Positions 15,694 through 24,920 of a DNA stretch of 64,000 nt are shown here, piece by piece; the stretch's first letter is position 1; each line of letters starts with the position of its first letter. Under the pieces are notes generated by a model. That model made no database searches. It saw nothing but the letters and a program-made list of their open reading frames with translations, and had not been told where the DNA came from. This DNA comes from Clostridium culturomicium (GTDB taxonomy: Bacteria; Bacillota; Clostridia; Clostridiales; Clostridiaceae): NCBI RefSeq assembly GCF_000821305.1, contig NZ_CCXK01000013.1, positions 124,001 to 188,000 of the forward strand, given 5' to 3'. Made by a program: the position numbers and the translations under genes.

Positions 15694-17178
15694 ATGGAAG
15701 AAAAGGAAATATTTCTTTTAGCAAAGGATATATCCTTTAAGTATCTTGAAAAAAATAAAAGATATGTACTAAAGGATGTTTCTTTGGAAGTTGAAAAGGG
15801 AAAGATTGTGGTGATACTTGGAAGCAGCGGTTGTGGAAAAAGTACTTTTGCATCAGTCTGCACCGGTTTATATCCATCTAATGGAGGAAAACTTTTTTCA
15901 GGAACCATTGAAATTGAAGGTAAGGATTTGAAAAATATTTCTTTAGGAGAGAGAACAAAGCTCTTAACCATGATGTTTCAAAATCCAGACCTGCAGTTTT
16001 GTATGGATACACTGAGGAAGGAGCTAATCTTTTGTCTTGAAAATATCGGTACGCCTAAAGAAAGTATGGATGAAATTATAGAAGAGTTTTCTAAAAGGTT
16101 TAATATAAAGCATCTTCTGGATCAGAAGCTTCATTCCTTGTCAGGTGGGGAAAAACAGAAGGCTGCTCTATGCTGTTTAATGCTTATTAATTCGAAGGGG
16201 ATATTTCTTGATGAGCCCTTTGCAAATGTTGATGAAGCTGGTGCAAAGGAACTGATATCCATGCTGAAGCAGCAGAACAAGGAAAAGAAGACAACTATTA
16301 TTGTTATTGATCATAGGCTAGACTACTGGCTTCAGACAGCTGATGAGTTTATCATTTTAGGTGAAGAAGGGAAAGTTAAAGCCAGAGGAATAACAAGGGA
16401 AAATATGCAGAACTTTAAGGGGATATTTAAAGAAGAAGGATTGCCCTATGAAAAGCCATTAAGTGAAGAAATAGCTATTGATTTTATGCAAAATGCTGTA
16501 GGGAAGGAATCTGCACTTATTTTCAAAGAGGTTTTCATTAAAAGAGGAAAAAGTAATGAATATCTTTTAAAAGCTGCATCGGGAACCTTTCCTAGAGGCG
16601 GAATAACAGCAATTCTTGGACCTTCAGGAAGTGGAAAAACAACGTTGTTTTCAGCTTGTCTTAAAGAAAAGCCCTACGCAGGCAGCATTATGGTTAATGA
16701 AAGAGATTTAAAGAAAATAAAGAATAAAGAGTTATATAAAATTATTGGTACAGTTTTTCAAAATCCAGGGAATCAATTTATCTCAACGGAGGTTTTAAAA
16801 GAGCTGGAGGAAAGTCTTAGAATCTGGAGGCCAGAGCTAAGGGAAAAGGAAAGAAGAGAAGAGGGAGAAGATCTTCTAGATAATTATGGCTTAAAGAAGT
16901 ATAGCAGATATTCTCCTTATATGCTCAGCCAAGGTCAGCAAAGGCGATTGGCTGTGCTTTCAATTCTAGCTGGCAATCAAGAGATTTTGTTATTGGACGA
17001 ACCTACCTATGGTCAGGATAATCGTTCAATTGAAGCTATTATGGGTCAAATTAAAGAGCTAGTTAAGGAGAGAAATTTGACAGTAATATTTACAACACAT
17101 CATACTGCCTTAGCTTTAAAGTATGCAGATAAAATTTATGAGATTAAGGGAGAGAAATTAAGGTTATGGGAGCGTTAA
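15694..17178 (+). CDS. ykoD: ECF transporter duplicated ATPase, YkoD type
   Basis: 494 residues holding two ABC domains. The first has Walker A GSSGCGKS (about 43-50), signature LSGGEKQKAALC and Walker B GIFLDEPFANVD; the second has GPSGSGKT (about 310), SQGQQRRLAVLS and ILLLDEPTYGQD. A fused pair of ATPases replaces the EcfA1/EcfA2 heterodimer. Works with YkoE and YkoC. Confidence 0.93.
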   Translation: MEEKEIFLLAKDISFKYLEKNKRYVLKDVSLEVEKGKIVVILGSSGCGKSTFASVCTGLYPSNGGKLFSGTIEIEGKDLKNISLGERTKLLTMMFQNPDLQFCMDTLRKELIFCLENIGTPKESMDEIIEEFSKRFNIKHLLDQKLHSLSGGEKQKAALCCLMLINSKGIFLDEPFANVDEAGAKELISMLKQQNKEKKTTIIVIDHRLDYWLQTADEFIILGEEGKVKARGITRENMQNFKGIFKEEGLPYEKPLSEEIAIDFMQNAVGKESALIFKEVFIKRGKSNEYLLKAASGTFPRGGITAILGPSGSGKTTLFSACLKEKPYAGSIMVNERDLKKIKNKELYKIIGTVFQNPGNQFISTEVLKELEESLRIWRPELREKERREEGEDLLDNYGLKKYSRYSPYMLSQGQQRRLAVLSILAGNQEILLLDEPTYGQDNRSIEAIMGQIKELVKERNLTVIFTTHHTALALKYADKIYEIKGEKLRLWER

Positions 17179-17244
17179 ACTTAATTTTTAGAGAAAAGGC
17201 AATCAAAAATTGTGGCAAAAAATTTTTAAAGGAGGAAGGATAAA

Positions 17245-17970
17245 GTGGAAAAGATAAATCCATTTATAAAGGCAATAACAATTTTAATCTGTGGTCTTAT
17301 GATGTCCTTCTCCTACTCAATTGTTCTTAATGGAGTTGTCATAGCAACATGTATAATTTTTATCTTATTTTTTTCAAAAGCGAAGATTTCATCCTTGGTT
17401 AAAATTATGGTTCCTGCATTTTTAGCAGCTCTCAGTATATTTTTCACAGGTCTTTGGTTTAGCAATCCAACTCTTGAAGTAGGAAATGAAGTAGTGAAGG
17501 GTTATGTGAATTTTGGAAATGAAGTTTATTCTATGGCATCTGTATATAATGGGATTCAACTTTCCACAAGGATTTTAGCTTTTGCGTCTTTAGGGGTTCT
17601 ATTTGCTTTAACTACTGACAATCAGGAGTTCGTTGAAAGCTTGATTCATCAAGGAAAACTTCCACCTAAATATGCCTATGGTGTTTTGGCAGCTCTTCAC
17701 CTTTTGCCAAAAGTGAGAGAAGAGTATGCAATGACTAGGCTAGCTTATAAGGTGAGGGGAATCAAGGTAAATCCATTATCTCCAAAACCACTGTTCACCA
17801 TGCTAGTAAATAGCCTTCATTGGTCTGAAAATGTGGCAATGGCCATGGAGTCAAAGGGTTTCCAGGAGGATGGAAAAAGAACCTATTATAATATAACTAA
17901 AGTTAAATGGTTTGATTTATGCTTCTTTTTTCTTATGATTATAGGTGTAATTATATTAAACTTTATTTAG
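17245..17970 (+). CDS. ykoC: ECF transporter T component, YkoC type
   Basis: 241 residues with four to five membrane segments and the EcfT coupling motifs in VRGIKVNPLSPKPLF and MAMESKGFQED, which touch the ATPases. Begins with GTG at 17245 after AAAGGAGGAAGG. Last gene of the TPP-controlled operon. Confidence 0.9.
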   Translation: MEKINPFIKAITILICGLMMSFSYSIVLNGVVIATCIIFILFFSKAKISSLVKIMVPAFLAALSIFFTGLWFSNPTLEVGNEVVKGYVNFGNEVYSMASVYNGIQLSTRILAFASLGVLFALTTDNQEFVESLIHQGKLPPKYAYGVLAALHLLPKVREEYAMTRLAYKVRGIKVNPLSPKPLFTMLVNSLHWSENVAMAMESKGFQEDGKRTYYNITKVKWFDLCFFFLMIIGVIILNFI

Positions 17971-18080
17971 TACATAGGGATAGGGATAGCAGTAAATCCT
18001 CTGGGGATTTTGCCAATATTTGATTCATGATATTTTCTAACCTACGTGTTATAATCACCTTAAATAAAAATTCATATTAA

Positions 18081-18152
18081 ACGGATACGAAGAAGTATAC
18101 TCCTAAAATGGGCACCTGGGGTATATGGAGTTAGTGGTGCAACCGGCTTTGC
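18081..18152 (+). promoter_or_regulatory. Cyclic di-GMP-II riboswitch aptamer
   Basis: Contains the class II signature in order: ACGGA at the 5' side, TAAAATGGGCAC, then GGAGTTAGTGGTGCAACCGG. GGCAC pairs with GTGC around a loop, as in the Clostridium acetobutylicum aptamer that I remember. The 3' strand (ACCGGC) is also the start of the following terminator arm, so ligand binding and termination exclude each other. Confidence 0.9.
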
Positions 18153-18185
18153 TTTATTCAGTGAATTTAGCAGAGCTTTTTTTTA
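18145..18185 (+). terminator. Riboswitch-controlled intrinsic terminator
   Basis: GGCTTTGCTTTATTC and GAATTTAGCAGAGCT arms with a 2-nt loop and an 8-T tract. The left arm overlaps the aptamer's 3' strand, so bound c-di-GMP should favour read-through (an on switch), as reported for most clostridial class II switches. Confidence 0.85.
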
Positions 18186-18272
18186 TCTATTTTAGTGGCG
18201 GATATATGTATTCACACTTGAAGTAGAAGGTTTGATTACAATTTTTATGTCACAAGCGTAGGAGGAAATTAT

Positions 18273-21200
18273 GTGCAAAACTATAGAAAAAAGATAGCTG
18301 TTGTTACTTTTTTAATTATGATGTTTAATATGTTTTTAACAGCCGTTAGCCCATATGCAAATGCTGATGAAGTAAGCAGTTATTCATTAGAGACTAATGT
18401 TGATTTAATGGTCAACGGGAAGCTGGTATCTACAGATTCAGTAGTTGAACTTACAGTCGGTGATAAGGTTGAATTTAAGGTTACTTACAATGCAAATGGA
18501 CAAGGTGACAGGGTTCAAGAGGGGGATGAGATGACCTTTAAGCTTCCTCAGGTTTTTAGTCATTTAGATATTAAGTATCCTGAGAATCATTTTAAGGATA
18601 TAAAGAAGGAAGTTCATGGGGAGGAAACCTGGGTTACTTTAATCTGTGGTAAGGATATTGATACTGCTATTGGAGGCTATATATCTATTGAAGCAACTGT
18701 AAATCAAGTTGAGGTTGAAGAGGAGAAAACCATTGTTATTGAGATTAATGGACAAGTAATTAAGGTGGATACAACTATAAAGCCTGGGGATGCTGTGGAC
18801 AGATTGTTTTATAAGGATATTGTAGGCGAGCCAGGGGAAAAGCCAGAGTACACCTTACAGCCAAATGAAGATGGAAGTATTGTTGGAAGAGAAATTACTT
18901 ATTCAATTGCTGTTAATGAAAAATATGCCCCTATGACAGGTGTAGTTTTAAAGGATACCATTCCAATGGGAATGAGCCTTGTGGACGGATCGATTGCAAT
19001 TGAAAGGTATATTAATGGTTCAAGGGTTGATGTTACTTCACAGATGGGAATTAACTATGAGGGCGGTATTATTTCCATAAATCTTGGAGACATAAATCAA
19101 AAACATGTGGTTACCTATAAGTTGAGGGTGGATAGAGAGCTTGAAAGCTATATTAACATGGCCGTGATGACTTCTAATAGTCACGAAGCAAAGGAAGACA
19201 GCGTTACTCTTCGTCCTACAGAGGATGAAAAGGATGATAATAATATAGTAAAAGTTATAAATGGAAAAAGCGATCTTTTGCCTAATAATAATGGAAGTTA
19301 TGTGGGAAATAAGGTTTCTTACATGGTAGAGATTAACGGTAAAAAAGAAGAGAAAACAAATGTTTTATTTGTGGATTCTATTCCAGAAGGAATGGAGTTA
19401 GTAGTTGATTCGGTAAAAATTTACAGTGAAATTAGAGGGATAAAAACTGATGTAACTGAGAATTTTAAAGATGTTATTAAGGGATCAGCAGAGAAGCTAT
19501 CTATTGATTTTGGAAGTGTTTCGAATAAATATATAGTTATGTATGAAACAAGGATTATAGAATTTAAGGAGAGCTATGTAAATGATTCTAAACTAACTTG
19601 GAATGGTACAGAAAGTGAAACTAGCACTGCAATAGCAACACCTACAAAGCATACTCCTGGAAAACGTGGAGCAGTAGATAAGTTAGTTGGTTCTAATCAG
19701 AATGGAACAGTGGATCCAAATGAAAATGGAAATATAATTGGCGGTTATTTTACCTATACAGTTCATGTTAATGATGAGCTAAAAGAGAAAACAAATGTTG
19801 TACTTGAAGATAGAATGCCTTTAGGTATGGAGGTTATGAATAATCAAGTTACCATATATAAGGATGCTGGCGGCAGATATGTAAATGTAACTGAGACCTT
19901 TAAGGATAGAATTACTGTTGACAACAGGGCTGATGGACATCAGTGGGTGAAGGTTATCTTTGGAGATTTAAGCAGTAATGATAGATATAAGGTGCAATAC
20001 AAGGGGAAGGTAGTAGAAGCGGTTGAAAGTAATAGATATGAAAATGATGTTACCTTGACATGGGATGAGGGACAAGCTAAGGATAGCTGCATAGTTGATG
20101 TGAGGCAGCCACAAAAGGGTAAGGAGACTCTTAAGAAAACCGTTGATGGAAATAATGAGCAAGTTGAGGTAATTCCAAATCCAGACACAGGAAAGCTTGA
20201 AGATAAGGAGTATACACTTTTAATAAATGAAAAACTTGAAGATAAAAAGAATACAGTTTTAACAGATGTTATACCTGAGGGGATGAGACTGAAGACAGAC
20301 AGTGTAAGCATCAAAAAGCATATGGGTGGAAATACTTATAAGGATGTTACAAATGAGTTTAAGGATAGAACTGAAGCTAGTGATAACTTACTAACTATAA
20401 ACTTTGGTGATATTTCTGACAGATATAAGGTAACTTATAAAGTAGAAATAGTTGAAGCTAGGGTCGAGGGATATAAAAATACTGCAAAGCTTGACTATGA
20501 TATTAATGGAGTTTCTAAATCAGAAGAGGATAGTGCTTTAGTAATTCCAATTCTTCCAGATAAAACTCAAAAGCCAGAGGATACAGTGATAAGTAAAGGC
20601 ACTACTGAGCAAGGTATGACAGTTTCACAAATTGGAGACAAGTTCCAATATGAAATTAAAGTTAATGAAGATAAGAGAAATCTTAATGAAGTGGTAATAG
20701 GGGATATAGTACCTCAGGGAATGAGTTTTCTGCAGGAGGATTTTCAGGTTATTATGTCAGGAGACTACGGTGATCCGAGGGATATAACAGGAGAGCTTAA
20801 AAGAGTAGAGGAAAAACCAGGAGTTGGGGAGTATATCCTTACAAAGAAAAACCTTATTATAAATCTAGGAAATATTGATAGCATGTACACTATTCACTAT
20901 AAAACTATTGTAGATGAAGTGAAAAATCTTTATGAAAATAAAGCTATTTTTAGTTCTACTGAAATTGTGAAAACTGCTGTGAGTCAGGTGGATTACGTAA
21001 TTAGTACAGGTGGCCTAAACGCTACAAAGGAAGCAAATAAATCTGTATTGATGCAGAGTGAAAATCAAGAGGTAATTTATACAATTAAGGTGTGGAATAG
21101 TTTTCTACTGCCAGAAAAGGCTATAAAAATTTCTGATAGCCTGGATTCAAGGGTTAAGTTTGTTGAAGTCTATAGCAATGAAGCTTTTTCAGTAAGTTAT

Positions 21201-21911
21201 GATGCTGCAACACATACAGTTACTGCTGAAAACAATGTGAATTTATCACCAGTTGAAAGGGAAAATGCCTATGAAATTAAAATAAAGGTGTGCTTTGAAC
21301 AGGTTAAGGCAGGGGAAACTGTAAGAAATATTGCTAAAGTTAATGGCACTAATACAGCACCTGTAGAGGTAAAAAAGGGCTACAAATTTAAAGCTGTTAA
21401 GGTGGATGGTGACGATGAGACTATGAAGCTTTCAAGAGCCAAATTTCAATTATTAGATGAAGATAAAAAGATTCTAAAGGAACTTGTTAGTGATGATAGA
21501 GGTGTGATTGAGTCTGACATAGAAACTACTGGCACCTATTATTTAAGAGAAATTATGGCACCACAGGGCTATAAGCTTTTAATGGAGGATGTTAAGTTTG
21601 AAGTTACAGAAGCTCAGGCGGGTGAAGCAATAAATATTGGTAATATGAAGAACTATAAAATGGGGCCAGTAGAAGATGGGACTGATGAGGATAACACGGG
21701 AGTTATTCCCCCAATAGAAGAGGCTCCAGGAGATGAAGGGTTAGAGGAAAAACCATCAGTTGAAGATGAAACTGACAAGGATAATTCAGATAAGGACAAT
21801 TCAGTAATAAAGCAAGAGCTACCACAAGCAGGTGGTAAAAGTGGTTCATCAGCAATTTTGCTAGGCTTCATGGCAGTAATTGCTGGACTTGCATTAAGAA
21901 AGAAAGTATAA
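18273..21911 (+). CDS. Large LPxTG-anchored surface adhesin with six DUF11-like repeats and a SpaA-like domain
   Basis: 1212 residues. GTG start at 18273 after GGAGG; the ATG two bases earlier is out of frame and stops at once. Signal peptide to about residue 32. Six related beta-rich units follow, marked by variants of D-IP-GM (around residues 227, 367, 512, 664, 811 and, degenerate, 954), spaced 140-150. A SpaA-type prealbumin-like domain lies at about 1036-1125 (TTGTYYLREIMAPQGYKL). Then an acidic spacer, sortase motif LPQAG (1183-1187), membrane helix and RKKV tail. Cell-wall-anchored pilin or adhesin under c-di-GMP-II control; no sortase gene nearby, so the housekeeping sortase is presumably used. 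Confidence 0.9.
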   Translation: MQNYRKKIAVVTFLIMMFNMFLTAVSPYANADEVSSYSLETNVDLMVNGKLVSTDSVVELTVGDKVEFKVTYNANGQGDRVQEGDEMTFKLPQVFSHLDIKYPENHFKDIKKEVHGEETWVTLICGKDIDTAIGGYISIEATVNQVEVEEEKTIVIEINGQVIKVDTTIKPGDAVDRLFYKDIVGEPGEKPEYTLQPNEDGSIVGREITYSIAVNEKYAPMTGVVLKDTIPMGMSLVDGSIAIERYINGSRVDVTSQMGINYEGGIISINLGDINQKHVVTYKLRVDRELESYINMAVMTSNSHEAKEDSVTLRPTEDEKDDNNIVKVINGKSDLLPNNNGSYVGNKVSYMVEINGKKEEKTNVLFVDSIPEGMELVVDSVKIYSEIRGIKTDVTENFKDVIKGSAEKLSIDFGSVSNKYIVMYETRIIEFKESYVNDSKLTWNGTESETSTAIATPTKHTPGKRGAVDKLVGSNQNGTVDPNENGNIIGGYFTYTVHVNDELKEKTNVVLEDRMPLGMEVMNNQVTIYKDAGGRYVNVTETFKDRITVDNRADGHQWVKVIFGDLSSNDRYKVQYKGKVVEAVESNRYENDVTLTWDEGQAKDSCIVDVRQPQKGKETLKKTVDGNNEQVEVIPNPDTGKLEDKEYTLLINEKLEDKKNTVLTDVIPEGMRLKTDSVSIKKHMGGNTYKDVTNEFKDRTEASDNLLTINFGDISDRYKVTYKVEIVEARVEGYKNTAKLDYDINGVSKSEEDSALVIPILPDKTQKPEDTVISKGTTEQGMTVSQIGDKFQYEIKVNEDKRNLNEVVIGDIVPQGMSFLQEDFQVIMSGDYGDPRDITGELKRVEEKPGVGEYILTKKNLIINLGNIDSMYTIHYKTIVDEVKNLYENKAIFSSTEIVKTAVSQVDYVISTGGLNATKEANKSVLMQSENQEVIYTIKVWNSFLLPEKAIKISDSLDSRVKFVEVYSNEAFSVSYDAATHTVTAENNVNLSPVERENAYEIKIKVCFEQVKAGETVRNIAKVNGTNTAPVEVKKGYKFKAVKVDGDDETMKLSRAKFQLLDEDKKILKELVSDDRGVIESDIETTGTYYLREIMAPQGYKLLMEDVKFEVTEAQAGEAINIGNMKNYKMGPVEDGTDEDNTGVIPPIEEAPGDEGLEEKPSVEDETDKDNSDKDNSVIKQELPQAGGKSGSSAILLGFMAVIAGLALRKKV

Positions 21912-22365
21912 AATTTCGGATATCGAGGGTTCAGAAAACTGCAAATGAAAGCAGATTAAAGCATTTAGGTCTTATGAGTAGAAAATACTTATAAGGCCTG
22001 TTTTTAATCTATATGGAAGTATAGATTTTTTGAAACTGAAATTAAGCAATATCAATGGTTCTCCTGTAAGAGCGGCTTATATACATTTCATGTAAATTTT
22101 ACTTTGGTGAGAGTAGTGACAAAATAGGATTACATTTATCTTTATTAATTATTACAACTTAATTGTATAATATTGGATAAGAAGTGGTTAGTAAGAGGAA
22201 AATTTGATGTTGAAGTGTAGGGGAGAGAGTTATTATTATACAATAAATAATGAAAAATATTATATATAAATATTTTAATAAATAAAATCATGCTATAATT
22301 AAAAATAAATAAAATATATTGAATAATGTATCATTTATAAAGCTTATATTTAAAGGGAATTAAAA
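21912..22365. other. Intergenic region before the YesM/YesN sensor genes
   Basis: 454 bp. Tandem terminators occupy 21966-22032; the remaining 330 bp are very AT-rich with no clear promoter, operator or gene. Confidence 0.5.
21966..22032 (+). terminator. Terminator of the surface protein gene, with a second small hairpin
   Basis: AGGTCTTATGAGTA and TACTTATAAGGCCT arms then GTTTTT (21967-22005). Immediately after, ATCTATA/TATAGAT with TTTTTT (22008-22032) could act as a backup. Confidence 0.85.
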
Positions 22366-23889
22366 ATGGAAACATCAAAAATAAAAAATGAAAAAATGAA
22401 AAAGATTACGAAGGAGAATTTAAGAAAGTATTGGTTAAGACAATCTTTAAATCAGAAAATGAAATTTTACGTAGTTGCAATTATAAGCTTATTAGTAGTT
22501 GCTATTGGAATTTCTTTTGGTCTTTTATATTCATATTTAAGTGATTTTAACACTATTTTAAAAAATAATAATTATAATCAGAGAGTAAATGCTGCCTTTG
22601 AAAAACAGGTTGAAACATATCATAATTACACTAGCTTAAAAAATGATACTAATAAGTTTGCGTATCAAGAGGCGAGTATAGAATTTAGTGAAGCTTTAGG
22701 TAAGCTGCCGGTAGACTTAACAACCATGAGTAAAGAACGATATTTGATAACTTGCGCTATTAAAAATACCTATGAAGCTTATCAAAGGCAAACATCTCAT
22801 GTATTACTCATTGAAAGAGGAACTGATGTTTTTATTAGAGAGCTATATGATAGTTTGGATATGCAGGGATATCTTCAAGAATATATTCACAAACTTATCA
22901 AAGTTACATTAAGGGAGAATGATGAGATATACAGCCAAAAGCTGGAGTTTTTTTATAAGATGCCTTATGTTTTAATACTTTTAGCTTTAGCTGCGGTGAT
23001 ATTTATTATTGTTGTGGGGCGTTCTATTGTACAGCTTGTTTTAAATCCTGTTATGAAGTTAGCGGAGGCTGCTGAAAGAATTACTGAGGAAGAATATGAT
23101 GTACCTGATGTTGTAGTAGAAAATAAAGATGAAATTGGACAACTTGTTCAAGCCTTTAATTTAATGAAACATTCGACTTTAAAATCTATAAATGCCTTAA
23201 AGGAAAAGAATGATATAGAAAACAAACTTCATAAGGAAGAAGTAAGGCGTATTAATATGGAAAAGATGGTTGACGCAATGAAGATGCGTATTTTACAGAA
23301 TCAAATAAAACCGCATTTCTTATTCAATACACTAAATATAATATCGGGAATGGCAAGGCTTGAGGAAGCAGATACAACAAGGGAAATGACCATGAGTTTA
23401 AGTAAGCTACTTAGATATAATTTGAAAATGGATAGTGATGTAGTCTATCTTTCCAGCGAGTTAAGTATTATAAAAGACTACATTTATATTCAGGAAAAAA
23501 GATTTGGAGCTAGAATTAAGTTTCAACTTAAGGTGGAAGAAGAAATTGATGTCAATTCAACGTTGATACCAACCTTTACGTTGCAGCCATTAGTTGAAAA
23601 TGCAATAATCCATGGAGTGGGACCTAAGGAAGAAGGTGGAACTGTAAAGATTGAAGTATTTAAGCAAAATAGAGAGCTGTATATTGTGGTGGCAGACTCT
23701 GGGATGGGCATGTCTAAGGAAAAGTTAAAGTTAATAAGTAAGGAACTTAATAATGGTGGAGGAGAAAATATAGGGATAGGAGTTGTTAATGTTTTTGAAC
23801 GTTGCAAAAGTTTATTCCCAGAAAGCATCTTTGAAGTTTTAAGTGAAGAAAATGTAGGAACTACAGTAAGCATAAGATTGAAAAAGTAG
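22366..23889 (+). CDS. YesM/LytS-type sensor histidine kinase
   Basis: 507 residues: membrane helix at about 34-57, extracytoplasmic all-helical region about 58-198, second helix about 200-220, HAMP (about 221-275), coiled coil, then the His_kinase domain with His317 in QIKPHFLFNTLN and an ATPase domain (QPLVENAIIHG, DSGMGM, GIGVVNVFERCK). Paired with the YesN-type regulator 13 bp downstream and followed by an orphan TRAP-type binding lipoprotein, which may present ligand to the outside domain, as sugar-binding proteins do for related kinases (HptA-HptS). Predicted to control the sugar-acid genes downstream. Confidence 0.92.
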   Translation: METSKIKNEKMKKITKENLRKYWLRQSLNQKMKFYVVAIISLLVVAIGISFGLLYSYLSDFNTILKNNNYNQRVNAAFEKQVETYHNYTSLKNDTNKFAYQEASIEFSEALGKLPVDLTTMSKERYLITCAIKNTYEAYQRQTSHVLLIERGTDVFIRELYDSLDMQGYLQEYIHKLIKVTLRENDEIYSQKLEFFYKMPYVLILLALAAVIFIIVVGRSIVQLVLNPVMKLAEAAERITEEEYDVPDVVVENKDEIGQLVQAFNLMKHSTLKSINALKEKNDIENKLHKEEVRRINMEKMVDAMKMRILQNQIKPHFLFNTLNIISGMARLEEADTTREMTMSLSKLLRYNLKMDSDVVYLSSELSIIKDYIYIQEKRFGARIKFQLKVEEEIDVNSTLIPTFTLQPLVENAIIHGVGPKEEGGTVKIEVFKQNRELYIVVADSGMGMSKEKLKLISKELNNGGGENIGIGVVNVFERCKSLFPESIFEVLSEENVGTTVSIRLKK

Positions 23890-23902
23890 GGGGTTACAGC
23901 TG

Positions 23903-24697
23903 ATGTATAATATTTTAATTGCAGATGATGAAGTTATAGAGCGTATTATCTTAGGAAAAACCTTGAAAAATTATTATGGTGATAATTGTACAATATTTGA
24001 AGCTGAAAATGGAAGATTAGCAATTGAGATAGCAACCAGAGAGGATATTCATGTTATAGTAATGGATATATCAATGCCTGGAATTGATGGGATTGAAGCA
24101 GCAAGACAGATAAAGCTATTGAAGCCAGCTATAAGTATCATATTTCTTACAGCCCATGATGAGTTTAGTTATGCGCAAAAGGCTGTTTCAGTTAGAGCTG
24201 TTGACTATCTTCTTAAGCCTTGTGATGATGAAGAGCTTTTAAGTTCTGTGGATGAGGCCGTAAGGATTAATGAAAGAGATGTGCAGTTATATAAGCTTGA
24301 AAAAATAAATGAAGTTAAGGAAGATGAAAGTATAGTTATGGATTGTGAAGAGATCTTATCAGCAAATGATAAGAATTCCGCAATTCTTAAGGAGATTTTA
24401 GATTATATCCATGAGAATTATCAAAAGGATATTTCAATGCAGGATGCAGCAAGAAAGGTAAATTATTCAGAGGCTTATTTTTGTAAGTTATTTAAAAAAA
24501 GCTTTAATATGAACTTTACTACATATCTAACTAGCTTTAGAATTAAGCAAGCGCAGAAGCTTCTTAAGGATCCTCTTATCAATATAAAGGATATAGGGAG
24601 TGCAGTTGGGTATTCAGACTCAAATTATTTTGCAAAAGTTTTTAAGAGAACAACGGGGCTTAACCCTTCGGAATATAGAGTAAGAAATTTAGGATAG
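23903..24697 (+). CDS. YesN-type response regulator with AraC DNA-binding domain
   Basis: 264 residues. Receiver with Asp8-Asp9, phospho-acceptor Asp55 (VIVMDISMPG) and Lys in LLKPCDD; AraC double helix-turn-helix at the end (ISMQDAARKVNYSEAYFCKLF, FKRTTGLNPSEYR). Forms a two-component system with the preceding kinase. AraC-type domains usually bind direct repeats about two helical turns apart; such a repeat lies at 24832-24858 before the next gene. Confidence 0.93.
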   Translation: MYNILIADDEVIERIILGKTLKNYYGDNCTIFEAENGRLAIEIATREDIHVIVMDISMPGIDGIEAARQIKLLKPAISIIFLTAHDEFSYAQKAVSVRAVDYLLKPCDDEELLSSVDEAVRINERDVQLYKLEKINEVKEDESIVMDCEEILSANDKNSAILKEILDYIHENYQKDISMQDAARKVNYSEAYFCKLFKKSFNMNFTTYLTSFRIKQAQKLLKDPLINIKDIGSAVGYSDSNYFAKVFKRTTGLNPSEYRVRNLG

Positions 24698-24758
24698 AGT
24701 TAAATTTTACTTTAAAATAATTTTGAATTTTAAGTATCTAAATGTAAAGTAAAATTAA

Positions 24759-24800
24759 GAAAGCTTCTCCTTATCTTGTTTGGAGAAGCTTTAATTGGTT
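24759..24800 (+). terminator. Terminator of the YesM/YesN operon
   Basis: AAAGCTTCTCC and GGAGAAGCTTT arms, followed by a T-rich run. Confidence 0.8.
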
Positions 24801-24831
24801 TTTATTATTAATTTTTATATAGGATAAAATT

Positions 24832-24858
24832 CTACTATGAATATCAAATATTTACTAT
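24832..24858 (+). promoter_or_regulatory. Candidate YesN-type operator, short direct repeat with 20-bp period
   Basis: CTACTAT (24832) and TTACTAT (24852) repeat with a period of 20 bp about 60-90 bp before the binding lipoprotein gene. Short and partly degenerate; only the spacing and position support it. Confidence 0.25.
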
Positions 24859-24920
24859 ATTGAATGTAAAAGATTACAGTTATAATCATAGTAGCAAGTG
24901 TTCACAATGAAGGAGTTTTT

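Larger units (their letters stand above)
17971..18272. other. Leader region of the surface protein gene
   Basis: 302 bp. Apart from the c-di-GMP-II riboswitch and its terminator, no other element was recognised; a putative -10 (TATAAT) occurs at about 18049-18054, 27 bp before the aptamer. Confidence 0.5.

Noticed and set aside
17971..18272. Alternative reading of the riboswitch as c-di-GMP class I
   Set aside because: The GCAAACC/GGACGCAAAGCC class I signatures are absent; TGGGCAC with GAGTTAGTGGTGCAACCG is class II.
19940..20314. Antisense open frame inside the adhesin gene
   Set aside because: It has no ribosome binding site and mirrors the coding strand; a shadow of the repeat region.
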